From Gilliamella sp. App6-5 (GTDB taxonomy: Bacteria; Pseudomonadota; Gammaproteobacteria; Enterobacterales; Orbaceae), in assembly GCF_001690525.1 (NCBI RefSeq), contig NZ_LZGT01000038.1:102172-166171 (forward strand): a DNA stretch of 64,000 nt, in the 5' to 3' direction. This document shows positions 9,735 through 19,136 of this stretch, one piece after another. Positions within the stretch are counted from its first letter, which is position 1, and each line of letters opens with the position of its first letter. The notes under the pieces are model-generated. The model did no database searches. It had not been told where the DNA came from and saw only the letters and a list, made by a program, of their open reading frames with translations. A program made the translations under genes and the position numbers.

Positions 9735-10976
9735 TTATTGTTTTGATTTTTGCTCATCGCTTAAAGTAAATATTGCTATCACCGAAGTCAGTAAAACAAC
9801 ACCGGCAAGGACATAAAATGTTGTCGAATATCCGGTATTATCAAATAATTTACCAACTAGCCATGACAACCCAATAACGCCAAGATTGGATGAAATATTA
9901 AACCCAACTAAATAAAGGGTCGCCGATAATCTTGCATCAAAATTACCCACAATATATTTGAACATTGCCAAAATAAATAATGGTATTTCGATCGCATGAA
10001 AGAGTTTAACGAAAGAAATCAAATAAATATTATCCAATGTTGCCGATAACGCAATTCGGCAAATCATAACTAGGGCTGCAACTAATAATGATTTTTTAGC
10101 CCCCATTTTGTTAATAAAATAAGGCGCAATAATCATACAAGTTGCTTCTAAAAAGACTTGGAAAGAATTTAAATAACCATAAACTTGATAACCATCTTCT
10201 TTCTTTTCAAAAAAACTGGTATAAAAATTCGGAAATAATTGCTGATCATAGATGGTATAAAAGCTGTAAGTACCAATAACAAACAAGACAAACAACCAAA
10301 ATTTTTGTAAGCCAAATAGTGAGAAAATTTCACCCATTGTGGGTATGGACGATGTTTTTTCTGTTAAAGCAGTATTGTTATTTTCGGTCTGCGATCCTTG
10401 ATAGTGTGTTGGCTTAAATACAATATTAATAACTAAAAAGATAGCGGCAACCACCGATGCCATCCAAAAGTTAATATGCGGATCAATACTAAATAAAATA
10501 CCCGCAACAAAGGTGGCAGCCGCATAACCAAACGATCCCCAAAAACGCGCAGGACCAAATTCAAAACCAAATAATCGACTAATACGTTCAATAAACGAAT
10601 CAATCAAAGCACTACCTGAAATAAAGCTAGCACTTAAAACAGGGGCTCCGATACACACACCAAAAATGAAATCATTTTTCAATAAAGGCTCATACACATA
10701 AATTAAGAATGGACCAATAAGTACCATAATAATACTTTGAAAGGTTACTACCGCTTTTCCTATTTGTAATTTATCTTGGATAATGCCATAGAAGATCATA
10801 AAAAACATGGCTGCGGCAGAATTAGCTGCATAAACAATACCTAGCTGTTCGCCCGATAAGCCTATTTTACCTTTTAACCAAATGGCATAAAAAGACCACC
10901 AAAGCGACCAAGCAGCGTAAAACGTAATAAGGTAACCAGACGAGAACCAATAGTTTCTATTTTGTATCATATTCAT
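9735..10976 (-). CDS. cscB: Sucrose permease CscB (LacY-type proton symporter)
   Basis: Imports sucrose with protons across the inner membrane. 413 residues with about twelve hydrophobic segments, as expected for the oligosaccharide:H+ symporter family. Stretches match E. coli CscB closely: AWSLWWSFYAIWLKGKIGL near the N-terminus, GPFLIYVYEPLL, ARFWGSFGYA, DPHINFWMAS, YDQQLFPNFY, YGYLNSFQVFLEA and LFHAIEIPLFI. The central cytoplasmic loop (about residues 190-215) is longer and rich in Asn and Thr. It is divergent from the regulator gene cscR, with CscR-type operators between them. Together with cscA and cscK this makes a full non-PTS sucrose pathway. Confidence 0.95.
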   Translation of the reverse strand: MNMIQNRNYWFSSGYLITFYAAWSLWWSFYAIWLKGKIGLSGEQLGIVYAANSAAAMFFMIFYGIIQDKLQIGKAVVTFQSIIMVLIGPFLIYVYEPLLKNDFIFGVCIGAPVLSASFISGSALIDSFIERISRLFGFEFGPARFWGSFGYAAATFVAGILFSIDPHINFWMASVVAAIFLVINIVFKPTHYQGSQTENNNTALTEKTSSIPTMGEIFSLFGLQKFWLFVLFVIGTYSFYTIYDQQLFPNFYTSFFEKKEDGYQVYGYLNSFQVFLEATCMIIAPYFINKMGAKKSLLVAALVMICRIALSATLDNIYLISFVKLFHAIEIPLFILAMFKYIVGNFDARLSATLYLVGFNISSNLGVIGLSWLVGKLFDNTGYSTTFYVLAGVVLLTSVIAIFTLSDEQKSKQ

Positions 10977-11012
10977 GTTTATTACTCTTATATTGTTGAA
11001 ATTTGATGAAGT

Positions 11013-11038
11013 TTAACGTTAACATGTTAATGTTAACA
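11013..11038. promoter_or_regulatory. Paired CscR-type operators, cscB/cscR gap
   Basis: The 10-bp palindrome TTAACGTTAA (11013-11022) is followed by TTAATGTTAA (11027-11036), centre to centre 14 bp. A weaker match, AATGTTAACC, lies near 11083. The same palindrome occurs twice upstream of cscA, so this is the likely site of the adjacent LacI-family regulator. Binding is inference. Confidence 0.8.
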
Positions 11039-11184
11039 TTATGACCATATTTAATACGAAATAGATAGAATCGATTATCATAAATGTTAACCTCCTCACA
11101 CTTTTTATCATTTATATTTGTGGTATCATCTCCCATAAGTAATGACCGATAATAATTTTATCTTGTTAAGCAAAAGGATTAACA

Positions 11185-12189
11185 ATGGCTTCACTTAAGG
11201 ATGTTGCAAAATTAGCATCTGTTTCACTGATGACGGTTTCACGTGCAATAAATAATCCTGACAAATTAAATAAAGAAACTTATAAACGCGTTAAACAAGC
11301 TATTGAGCAACTTAATTATGTGCCTGATTTATCGGCAAGAAAGATTCGTGGTGATAACTCGGGACCTTCTGCTATTGGTGTTTTAGCATTAGAAACCGCC
11401 ATGACACCGTTTTCAGTAGAATTACTCCAAGCCATAGAAAAAACTGCTCAAAATCATGGATGGAATACCTTTATTGTTAATTTATTTGATGATAAAGATG
11501 CCGATCATGCCATTAATACCCTACTGTCATATCGCCCTAACGGTATCATCTATACCACAATGGGATTAAGAAAAGTTGAACTGCCTGAAAAGTTATTAGA
11601 TAAAAATGTTGTATTAGCTAACTGCATAAGCGATTCAAAGCAACTTGCTTGCTATATTCCTGATGACTATTTAGGTCAATATCAAGCCATGCAACAAGTC
11701 ATAAATAAAGGCTATAAAAAGCCGTTATGTATCTATTTATCAGAAAACACATTAGCAGGCAAAACCAGACGTAAAGCCGTTGAGCAAGCGTGGCTCGATG
11801 CGGGTTACCATTTAAATGCTATTACCAGTTATCACACCTCAATATTATCAGATGACCTTGCACAAGAATATATGATGACGGTTGATATATTGAAACAACA
11901 TTGTCATAAAGCACCTGATTTTGATGTACTGATTTGTGGTAATGATCGAATCGCTTTTGTTGCTTATCAATTTTTACTCGGTCAAGGATTAAGTATTCCA
12001 AATGACATTGCTGTATTAGGTTACGATAATATGGTGGGAACGGGTGAACTATTTTATCCACCATTAACGACAGTCCAGTTGCCTCATTATGAGATTGGCC
12101 AACAAGCAGCGTTACATATTATTCATGGCAAAAGCCAAAAAGAGATAATACAGGTAGCATCACCTTATTTAGAAAGAGCCTCTTTGTAA
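11185..12189 (+). CDS. cscR: LacI-family sucrose operon repressor CscR
   Basis: Transcriptional repressor that senses sucrose or a breakdown product and controls the csc genes. 334 residues. The N-terminal helix-turn-helix is MASLKDVAKLASVSLMTVSRA, with the hinge NYVPDLSARKIR. The periplasmic-binding-like core contains the CscR-specific stretches PNGIIYTTMGLRKVELPE, VLANCISD, YIPDDY and PDFDVLICGNDRIAFVAYQ, all matching E. coli CscR. The ATG at 11185 is preceded by AAAAGGATTAACA. It is divergent from cscB, and the shared intergenic operators imply autoregulation. Confidence 0.95.
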   Translation: MASLKDVAKLASVSLMTVSRAINNPDKLNKETYKRVKQAIEQLNYVPDLSARKIRGDNSGPSAIGVLALETAMTPFSVELLQAIEKTAQNHGWNTFIVNLFDDKDADHAINTLLSYRPNGIIYTTMGLRKVELPEKLLDKNVVLANCISDSKQLACYIPDDYLGQYQAMQQVINKGYKKPLCIYLSENTLAGKTRRKAVEQAWLDAGYHLNAITSYHTSILSDDLAQEYMMTVDILKQHCHKAPDFDVLICGNDRIAFVAYQFLLGQGLSIPNDIAVLGYDNMVGTGELFYPPLTTVQLPHYEIGQQAALHIIHGKSQKEIIQVASPYLERASL

Positions 12190-12470
12190 TTGAAATAAAA
12201 TATATTAGCTCAAACCAAATAAAGGCATAAAAAAAACAGATCTGAAACATTGTTTAACCCCCCAATCCCATTTTCAATTTTGTCTATTTTGCTTTTAATG
12301 ATGACGGTTAATTCCGTCATTAAATCCTATAATAAATAGATCTATTGCAACGGCATCATTTAAATTTGCATGGTTAGATTAAAATTTTTAAAGCAATAAA
12401 AATATTATAACTTTCAAAGATAATGAGAAAATTATTCATTGTACAATGGGTTAAGTTCTATTATTATAAA
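12190..12470. other. Intergenic region with a bulged inverted repeat
   Basis: AT-rich. Around 12291-12324 TTTAATGATGACGG faces CCGTCATTAAA, a stem with a three-base bulge and a short loop but no following T-run. It could be a weak terminator for cscR or an operator. No gene is seen. Confidence 0.35.
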
Positions 12471-12489
12471 AAATATAATTTCATTATGG

Positions 12490-12640
12490 AGTACACCTGT
12501 GTAGCTTTTTGCGCGTTCTTTTTATCAATAATAATTATAGTTACTCGCGTGATGCACACAAGCCATATTTTCCCTATCAACTTTTGATAACCTTATAGAT
12601 GCATTGCTTCACGCGGCAATTTTCCTTTTTTTCAGTGGTG
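12490..12640 (+). promoter_or_regulatory. Structured 5' leader of the SulP transporter gene (candidate attenuator)
   Basis: Nested inverted repeats directly precede the SulP start. GCGTGATGCA (12547-12556) can pair with TGCA...TCACGC (12600-12614) around an inner hairpin TATCAA-CTT-TTGATA (12575-12589). The closing stem is followed by AATTTTCCTTTTTTTC. An alternative pairing uses upstream CTGTGT with ACACAAG. This layout resembles a transcription attenuator or riboswitch, but I recognise no known class. Confidence 0.4.
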
Positions 12641-12650
12641 ATTAAATTCA

Positions 12651-14132
12651 ATGCAATCTTTACGTAAACAATGGTTTTCCAATATCAGAAATGATGTTCT
12701 ATCGGGTGTCGTTGTAGCGCTTGCCCTTATTCCTGAAGCAATTGCTTTCTCAATTATTGCCGGTGTTGATCCTAAAGTAGGACTATATGCGGCTTTTTGT
12801 ATAGCTGTTGTTACTGCTTTTGCGGGTGGTCGCCCAGGTATGATTTCTGCTGCTACAGGTGCAATGGCGCTAGTCATTGCCGGACTGGTTAAAAATCATG
12901 GGGTTGAATATTTACTGGTCGCGACAATCTTATGCGGTATTTTTCAGATTATTGCCGGTTTTCTTCAATTAGGGAACTTAATGCGCTTTGTTTCTCGCTC
13001 TGTGGTAACGGGGTTTGTTAATGCATTAGCCATCTTAATTTTTTTAGCACAACTACCTGAGCTAACCAATGTCACATGGCATGTCTATGCCATGACCATT
13101 GCTGGGCTTGGCATTATTTACCTGTTCCCTTATATCCCCAAAGTAGGAAAAATGATTCCTTCACCGCTACTTTGCATTCTTATTCTTACCGGTATCTATA
13201 TGTATTTTGGCATGGATATACGAACGGTGGGTGATATGGGTACATTACCCACCAGCTTGCCTACGTTTTTACTCCCGAATGTTCCTTTTAACCTTGATAC
13301 CTTATTGATTATTCTGCCTTACTCTCTTTCATTAGCCATTGTCGGCTTATTAGAATCAATGATGACTGCAACCATTGTAGATGATATTACCGATACGCCG
13401 AGTGATAAAAATCGAGAGTGCAAGGGACAAGGTATTGCTAATATCGTGACAGGTTTTTTTGGCGGTATGGCGGGGTGTGCAATGATTGGGCAATCAATTA
13501 TCAATATGAAGTCAGGCGGACGAACGCGTCTATCCTCATTTATCGCTGGGACGGTACTTTTATTATTAGTTGTTTTTTTACAAGACTGGGTAAGCCAAAT
13601 TCCAATGGCTGCGTTAGTAGCAGTGATGATCATGGTTTCCATTGGTACCTTTAGCTGGGATTCGATTAAAAACCTGAAATCATACCCACTTTCAACCAAT
13701 ATTGTGATGCTCGCAACTGTAGTTGTCGTTGTATTTACCCATAATCTTGCTTATGGCGTATTTATTGGGGTATTACTGGCATCACTATTTTATGCCAATA
13801 AAGTTGCTCATTACCTACAAATTAAAACTGAGCAACCTAGCAAGGAACAACGTATTTATACCGTATATGGACAAGTATTTTTTGCTTCCTCTGCAAAATT
13901 TATTAGTTCATTTGATTTAAAAGAGGTTATACAAAAGGTAACAATCGATCTTACCCATGCACATTTTTGGGATATAACCGCTGTAGCGGCTTTAGATAAA
14001 GTGGTGATTAAATTCCGTAAAGAAGGTGCACAAGTGGAAGTGTTAGGGCTAAATAAAGCCAGTAGTACAATTGTAGACCATTTTGGGGTTTATGATAAAC
14101 GAGATGCAAAACAAAAGCTAAATAATCACTAA
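12651..14132 (+). CDS. SulP-family inorganic anion transporter with STAS domain
   Basis: Inner-membrane transporter of the SLC26/SulP family, members of which carry sulfate, bicarbonate or dicarboxylates. 493 residues. Residues 1 to about 390 contain 10-14 hydrophobic segments, including the family motifs near [30 protein letters not shown] and [10 protein letters not shown]. The last 100 residues form a STAS domain ([21 protein letters not shown]). The short N-terminus and sequence style are closer to the bacterial bicarbonate/sulfate group than to E. coli DauA, but the substrate cannot be told from sequence. It sits between the two halves of the sucrose regulon without obvious relation. Confidence 0.88.
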   Translation: MQSLRKQWFSNIRNDVLSGVVVALALIPEAIAFSIIAGVDPKVGLYAAFCIAVVTAFAGGRPGMISAATGAMALVIAGLVKNHGVEYLLVATILCGIFQIIAGFLQLGNLMRFVSRSVVTGFVNALAILIFLAQLPELTNVTWHVYAMTIAGLGIIYLFPYIPKVGKMIPSPLLCILILTGIYMYFGMDIRTVGDMGTLPTSLPTFLLPNVPFNLDTLLIILPYSLSLAIVGLLESMMTATIVDDITDTPSDKNRECKGQGIANIVTGFFGGMAGCAMIGQSIINMKSGGRTRLSSFIAGTVLLLLVVFLQDWVSQIPMAALVAVMIMVSIGTFSWDSIKNLKSYPLSTNIVMLATVVVVVFTHNLAYGVFIGVLLASLFYANKVAHYLQIKTEQPSKEQRIYTVYGQVFFASSAKFISSFDLKEVIQKVTIDLTHAHFWDITAVAALDKVVIKFRKEGAQVEVLGLNKASSTIVDHFGVYDKRDAKQKLNNH

Positions 14133-14242
14133 GCCAATAGGGTAATGAAAAAATAATGCGCTACATTGATAGTTTTAAATCATGATTTATTGTTTGTGAT
14201 TATATGGAATAGGGCAATAAAAACGCAGCTTTTAAAACGAAA

Positions 14243-14266
14243 ATTCACTGCCAATAGGCAGTGAAT
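14243..14266 (-). terminator. Terminator after cscA
   Basis: A perfect 10-bp stem, ATTCACTGCC with GGCAGTGAAT, and a four-base loop. On the minus strand it is followed by TTTCGTTTT. It begins six bases after the cscA stop codon. Confidence 0.9.
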
Positions 14267-14271
14267 AGAAA

Positions 14272-15741
14272 TTACGCATAAATGGACTTCAATTGCCAAC
14301 TTTCCAATTTTTTAACTTTCGCTTTTCCATTTTCAGCAAATAGGTTGATGACTCGCTCGGCCGGTAATTGTGGATAAATACGACTAGTGAGACTATACAA
14401 ATCATCATTAACAAAAACCTCGACAGATGAGGCATCAATAAAAATATGCAAAGTTAGCTTATCTGTTTTTGGTAGCGGTACGCTACGATAACCGCTTAAT
14501 TCAAGACCGGATAAACTGCGATCAAGTATAATTCGATCGGATTGTAAATCAACATATAGTAACGTTGCTTGTTTACCATCTCCAGTGGCTGCAAGTTGCA
14601 AACCAAAACGTTCAGCATCGCTTTTATTTAAATCAAATTCAACATTAACTTCACAACTAATGGATTGAATATTGGTGTGTTTAAGTTCATTACTCAGCAT
14701 TATTTCACCAAATAATTCCGGTTTTTCTCGCAATGTTTCAAGTTCTTTAATCGGGCGGTTTCGGACTTTATTATCTTGATCTAAAATGAGTTCACGCGGC
14801 AGTGTAAATGCACCAGCCCATTTATCTTTTTTGCTTGGCATCGCTGACTCCCACATATCCATCCAAGCAAACCCAATACGACGCCCATCAGCAGCAAGAA
14901 ATGATTGCGGTGCATAAAAATCATGCCCAAAATCCATCTCTTGAAAAGGTTTAACCATTGAAAATTGTTGCCCTGGTTGCCAATCACCCACAATATAACC
15001 TGATTGAAATCGATTGCGGTACTGATAGCCTGTTGCTTTCATACCCTGTGGCGAGAACATCAAAACCCATTTATCACCCAGCGGAAAAAAGTCAGGACAT
15101 TCAAGCATATAAACATCAGGATCGATACCACTTACCACGACATGATCAAATATCCAATTTTTTAAGTCATCTGAACTATAAAGTAAAACTTGCCCCACAT
15201 CATTTGGCGTTCGTTGACCGACCACCATCCACCATTTGCCATCTTGTGGCCACACTTTAGGATCGCGAAAGTGCATAATACCATTTTTTGGCGTAAGTAC
15301 TGTGCCTTGCTTTTCAAAATGAATGCCATCTTTGCTACTCGCCAGACATTGGACTTGCCGAATCTGCTCATCATTACCTTGACCTGCTAACCAAAGATGA
15401 CCTGTATAAATTAAGCATAATTCACCATGGTTATCGACCGCTGAGCCAGAAAAACAACCGCTTTTATCAAATTCTTGATCAGGAGCAATCGCGATTGGCA
15501 ATCTACGCCATGTAACCAAATCATCACTAACAGCATGTCCCCAATGCATTGGACCCCAATTTTCATCGTAAGGATGATGCTGATAAAAAGCATGATATTG
15601 ACCGTTAAAGTAAATCAAACCATTAGGATCATTCATCCAACCTGCTGAGGGTGCTAAATGAAAATGTGGGTAGTATTGTTTATTCATCACTTTTTCTAAC
15701 GCTTTAACAGCTTGATTGGCTTTATCAATAGCAATAGACAT
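14272..15741 (-). CDS. cscA: Sucrose-6-phosphate hydrolase / invertase (GH32)
   Basis: Hydrolyses sucrose to glucose and fructose in the cytoplasm after CscB uptake. GH32 five-bladed beta-propeller plus C-terminal beta-sandwich. The nucleophile motif WMNDPNG puts the catalytic Asp at residue 38, the transition-state Asp lies in FRDPKVW, and the acid/base Glu lies in LECPDFF. The C-terminal sandwich includes SSVEVFVND. There is no signal peptide, so it acts inside the cell. I use the ATG at 15741 because AAGGGG lies five bases upstream; a TTG seven codons earlier has no such site. 489 residues. It is divergent from cscK, with operators and a CRP site between. Confidence 0.95.
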   Translation of the reverse strand: MSIAIDKANQAVKALEKVMNKQYYPHFHLAPSAGWMNDPNGLIYFNGQYHAFYQHHPYDENWGPMHWGHAVSDDLVTWRRLPIAIAPDQEFDKSGCFSGSAVDNHGELCLIYTGHLWLAGQGNDEQIRQVQCLASSKDGIHFEKQGTVLTPKNGIMHFRDPKVWPQDGKWWMVVGQRTPNDVGQVLLYSSDDLKNWIFDHVVVSGIDPDVYMLECPDFFPLGDKWVLMFSPQGMKATGYQYRNRFQSGYIVGDWQPGQQFSMVKPFQEMDFGHDFYAPQSFLAADGRRIGFAWMDMWESAMPSKKDKWAGAFTLPRELILDQDNKVRNRPIKELETLREKPELFGEIMLSNELKHTNIQSISCEVNVEFDLNKSDAERFGLQLAATGDGKQATLLYVDLQSDRIILDRSLSGLELSGYRSVPLPKTDKLTLHIFIDASSVEVFVNDDLYSLTSRIYPQLPAERVINLFAENGKAKVKKLESWQLKSIYA

Positions 15742-15801
15742 AAAAACCCCTTTTTTATCCAATATTAGATACCTTTATCTAATGGTATCTTAATTTGATT
15801 G

Positions 15802-15868
15802 TTAACGTTAACTGTTAATGAAATTAGAGATAAAATATGTGATGATAGTCACACATTTTTAACGTTAA
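15802..15868. promoter_or_regulatory. Two CscR-type operators, cscA/cscK gap
   Basis: TTAACGTTAA occurs at 15802-15811 and again at 15859-15868, identical to the palindrome in the cscB/cscR gap. Centre spacing is 57 bp and the perfect CRP site lies between them. The arrangement would let one repressor, and possibly a DNA loop, control both divergent genes. Confidence 0.8.
15838..15853. promoter_or_regulatory. CRP-cAMP binding site
   Basis: TGTGATGATAGTCACA is a perfect TGTGA-N6-TCACA palindrome, the full CRP consensus core. It lies about 97 bases upstream of the cscA start and about 207 upstream of cscK, consistent with catabolite control of sucrose use. Confidence 0.85.
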
Positions 15869-16059
15869 CAATGAATTTTTTGCCAAATGATTTAGTCTAT
15901 GACAAACTTTTAAAATATAACTATCATTAATTCAATAATAAATTAAACATCAAAGACTTTATTAAAAAGCAAGAAGATGGCGTATTTCACAAAATTAAAA
16001 TAATCTGCCTCTACGCTAGATTAGATTACCTTAGTCACTAACTATAATCGAGTTAAAAA

Positions 16060-17019
16060 ATGAATAATACTAAAGTTTGGTCCCTTGGGGATGCCGTTAT
16101 TGATTTGTTACCATTTGGTGATATGAATTATCAAGCCTGTGCGGGTGGCGCACCAGCTAATGTCGCAATTGGTATTGCTAAATTGGGGCTACCTTCTGCT
16201 TTTATTGGCCGTGTTGGTAATGATCCTTTTGGTCATTTTATGGAAAAAACGTTCCGTGACTATCATGTTGATTGCCAAAGCCTTGAAAAAGATGATCACT
16301 ATAAAACGAGTACTGTTGTTGTTGATTTAGGTCAAAATGGGGAACGGAGTTTTACTTTTTTGGTTTCACCTTCAGCTGATCAATTTTTGTCTGAGCAAGC
16401 GATTCCTGATTTTAACCAAGATATTTTACATTTTTGCTCTTTGGCGCTAGTCGGCCACACTTGTCGACAAACGCTTAAAACTGCCATTGAAAACCTTACC
16501 GCTAAAAATGGCTTAATTAGCTTCGATGTTAACTTGCGTGAGCAAATGTGGGCAAATAAAGATGAAATGCACACAACTATTACTCAATTTTGTCATGATG
16601 CCGATATCCTTAAGCTATCAGATGAAGAACTATTTTGGCTCACGCAATGCAATGACTGGCATGAAGCATTAAGTAAACTACAACAACACTATGAGGCACC
16701 ATTAAAGTTAATTACTAAAGGTAAAGATGGCAGTATTGCCTTATGGCAAGGCAAAACATTTTCGTTTGATTCGTACCATGTAAATAGTATTGATACTACC
16801 GGTGCGGGCGATGCCTTTGTGGCAGGACTACTTAGCAGTATTGCCTCATCAGGAATGCCTGAAGATAAACTCATGTTAGAAAGCATGATGACGATAGCTA
16901 GTGCGTGCGGTGCCTTAGCGACCACCCAAAAAGGTGCGTTAACTGCGCTACCCGATAGCGCATTTTTACAATCATTTATTAGCGATAATCCAACATTAAC
17001 CGCTAAACAAATCGCTTAG
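16060..17019 (+). CDS. cscK: Fructokinase CscK (PfkB/ribokinase family)
   Basis: Phosphorylates the fructose released from sucrose by CscA to fructose-6-phosphate. 319 residues. PfkB signatures are visible: the N-terminal GGAPANVAIGIAKLG with GRVGNDPFGHFM, and the catalytic C-terminal DTTGAGDAFVAGLL with the base Asp in GAGD. The opening KVWSLGDAVIDLLPFGD and the PSADQFL stretch match E. coli CscK. ATG start at 16060 with only a weak ribosome site. It is divergent from cscA across a shared regulatory region. Downstream, AGGGCAG and CTGCCCT (17037-17091) could form a long-loop terminator. Confidence 0.95.
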   Translation: MNNTKVWSLGDAVIDLLPFGDMNYQACAGGAPANVAIGIAKLGLPSAFIGRVGNDPFGHFMEKTFRDYHVDCQSLEKDDHYKTSTVVVDLGQNGERSFTFLVSPSADQFLSEQAIPDFNQDILHFCSLALVGHTCRQTLKTAIENLTAKNGLISFDVNLREQMWANKDEMHTTITQFCHDADILKLSDEELFWLTQCNDWHEALSKLQQHYEAPLKLITKGKDGSIALWQGKTFSFDSYHVNSIDTTGAGDAFVAGLLSSIASSGMPEDKLMLESMMTIASACGALATTQKGALTALPDSAFLQSFISDNPTLTAKQIA

Positions 17020-17133
17020 TCAAGAAAAGCATGAATAGGGCAGCAACATTGAACATAATACTGTCAAAATGTCATTGCGATTGACTGCCCTTACGACCTA
17101 TTTAATCCATTGATTATAAAAATTAAATAGCAT

Positions 17134-18312
17134 TTAACACAGACCACATTGTGATCTTGCCCATTGATCTATCATAAAAACATCGTCAATAGTCGATGGT
17201 TCAGGGAAAGCCAATTGATCTAATACTTTTGCTACATTTTTGGCAATATCCATAAAACCTATTTTATGTTGCAAAAAGGCTTCTACCGCAATTTCATTCG
17301 CTGCGTTAAGTGCCGTTGTGGCAGCTTGTCCTTGATTAGACGCTTCTATTGCCAATTTTAAACAAGGATAACGATTAAAATCAGGCTGTGTAAACGTTAA
17401 AGTCGAAATTTGACAAAAATCCAAAGGCGGTACACTTGATGGAACCCGATCGGGGTAAGACATGGCATAAGCAATCGGCGTGCACATATCAGGCACACCC
17501 AGTTCTGCCACCACACTACCATCTTGATAACGTACCATGGAGTGAATAATCGATTGCGGATGAATAATAATTTCCATTTCGTCAGTATTTGCATTAAATA
17601 ACCAACGTGCTTCGATATACTCAAGTCCTTTATTCATCATGGTTGCCGAATCCACAGAAATCTTTTTACCCATCGACCAGTTAGGATGTGCAACCGCTTG
17701 TGCTGGCGTAACCGATGCAAGCTTATCGAATTCCCAATCGCGAAACGGCCCACCAGAACCTGTTAAAACTATTTTAGTAATACCCTGTTCAGCCAAATTC
17801 GCAAAACCTAAATTATGCTGTACTGCCATTGGCAAACTCTGAAAAATAGCGTTATGTTCACTATCCACCGGCAACAGTTCAGCGCCATACTCTTTAACCG
17901 CTTGCATAAACAGATGCCCACAGGTCACGAGTGATTCTTTATTAGCAAGCAAAATACGTTTACCTTTTTTAATTGCCGCAAGGGTTGGTTTTAGCCCAGC
18001 AGCACCCACAATAGCGGCCATCACTTGATCGACTTCGGGCAACTGCGATAAATCACAAATGGCTTGTTCACCGCTTAACACTTCAATATCCAATTTTAGA
18101 TTGGCAAGATTTGCTCTTAGCTCCTTAGCCGCTTGCGCTGTTGCCATGGCAACGTATTTAGGCTTAAAGATCAAACATTGCTCAGTCATTTTGGCAACAT
18201 TATTACCACCCACTAAGGCATACGCCTTAAACAGATGTGGATTTTGAGCAATAACGGTTAGCGTACTGCAACCAATTGAACCTGTCGACCCTAAAATTGT
18301 GATATTTTTCAT
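17134..18312 (-). CDS. dxr: 1-deoxy-D-xylulose 5-phosphate reductoisomerase
   Basis: Converts DXP to 2-C-methyl-D-erythritol 4-phosphate with NADPH, the first committed step of the MEP isoprenoid pathway; essential and cytoplasmic. 392 residues. Visible are the Rossmann motif ILGSTGSIG at the N-terminus, [26 protein letters not shown] with metal ligands, [34 protein letters not shown], and IEARWLF. In enterics dxr follows frr in the rpsB-tsf-pyrH-frr cluster. Here it lies one base after the deoR stop, as the third gene of deoC-deoR-dxr, with its usual cluster found 10 kb away. Codon use looks ordinary. Confidence 0.97.
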   Translation of the reverse strand: MKNITILGSTGSIGCSTLTVIAQNPHLFKAYALVGGNNVAKMTEQCLIFKPKYVAMATAQAAKELRANLANLKLDIEVLSGEQAICDLSQLPEVDQVMAAIVGAAGLKPTLAAIKKGKRILLANKESLVTCGHLFMQAVKEYGAELLPVDSEHNAIFQSLPMAVQHNLGFANLAEQGITKIVLTGSGGPFRDWEFDKLASVTPAQAVAHPNWSMGKKISVDSATMMNKGLEYIEARWLFNANTDEMEIIIHPQSIIHSMVRYQDGSVVAELGVPDMCTPIAYAMSYPDRVPSSVPPLDFCQISTLTFTQPDFNRYPCLKLAIEASNQGQAATTALNAANEIAVEAFLQHKIGFMDIAKNVAKVLDQLAFPEPSTIDDVFMIDQWARSQCGLC

Positions 18313-18313
18313 A

Positions 18314-19075
18314 TTAATACATCAGTTTTATATTATGGTTATTAAAAAAAGAGATAAATTCCTTAGTCGGGGCTTTATCGGTAATAATTTGATTAAAAAG
18401 CGTTAATTCACTAATCAAAGCCGGCTTGACTTGACTAAATTTAGTATGATCGGCAATCAAAATACGCTGATCAGATTGTTTCATGGCTTGCAACTTCATA
18501 TCAAGTTCATCAAAATGATAACAAGTAACCCCTCGTGATATATCAACCCCAGCAGCAGAAATAAACGCTTTATTTGGGCAAATCGAATTTAATTGGCAAT
18601 GCTGTCCAATAGCGGTAAAAATAGCATTATTAACCCGATAATAACCACCACATAAAATTGTCTTACAATTAGGTTTATTTTGTAATGCTAAAAATGCGTT
18701 TAATGAATAGCAGATAGCGGTAAAAGTTATTTCATCATCAATAGCATCAATGATAAAAGGGATTGTGGTACCGCAATCAAAAAAGACGGTATCGTTTGCA
18801 AAAACAAATTTGCTGGCTAATTTAGCAATATGTAGTTTTTCGTTAACTTGTTTATCTTGCTGATCGGAAACAAAATATTGCGTTGCTTGATGACGAAATT
18901 CACTAACAATATAACCGCCTAAAACAGTTAACGATGTAGGAATGTTATTTAAATCTCGGCGAATGGTCATTTCGGAAACCGCTAACAACTTAGCGGCTTC
19001 TTTTAAATGAATCTTATCTGTTTTTTTTAAAAGTTGAATAAGATCATTCACTCTTTTTTGTGATTGTGTTTCCAT
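18314..19075 (-). CDS. deoR: Deoxyribose operon repressor DeoR
   Basis: DeoR-family repressor of deoxynucleoside catabolism. 253 residues from the ATG at 19075 (METQSQKRV), which aligns with E. coli DeoR (252 residues) and has GGGA upstream; the longer open frame adds nine residues without support. The N-terminal winged helix contains [22 protein letters not shown]. The effector domain has [16 protein letters not shown] and [10 protein letters not shown], and the C-terminus ends KLMY as in E. coli. It lies between deoC and dxr, unlike E. coli where deoR is unlinked from deoC. The twin palindromes upstream of deoC are its likely operators. Confidence 0.95.
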   Translation of the reverse strand: METQSQKRVNDLIQLLKKTDKIHLKEAAKLLAVSEMTIRRDLNNIPTSLTVLGGYIVSEFRHQATQYFVSDQQDKQVNEKLHIAKLASKFVFANDTVFFDCGTTIPFIIDAIDDEITFTAICYSLNAFLALQNKPNCKTILCGGYYRVNNAIFTAIGQHCQLNSICPNKAFISAAGVDISRGVTCYHFDELDMKLQAMKQSDQRILIADHTKFSQVKPALISELTLFNQIITDKAPTKEFISFFNNHNIKLMY

Positions 19076-19100
19076 GCTGATCCCATAAATCAACAGTAAC

Positions 19101-19118
19101 AAGCTACATAAGTAGCTT
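19101..19118 (-). other. Intercistronic hairpin between deoC and deoR
   Basis: AAGCTAC and GTAGCTT form a perfect 7-bp stem with a four-base loop, without a T-run. It could lower deoR and dxr expression relative to deoC or stabilise the deoC end. Confidence 0.4.
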
Positions 19119-19136
19119 ATTAATTGATATCATTGA

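Noticed and set aside
13319..13699. 126-codon open frame antisense to the SulP gene
   Set aside because: It is contained in a well-supported gene and has no independent signals.
17037..17091. AGGGCAG...CTGCCCT after cscK as a strong terminator
   Set aside because: The loop is over 40 bases and no T-run follows; at most a weak structure.
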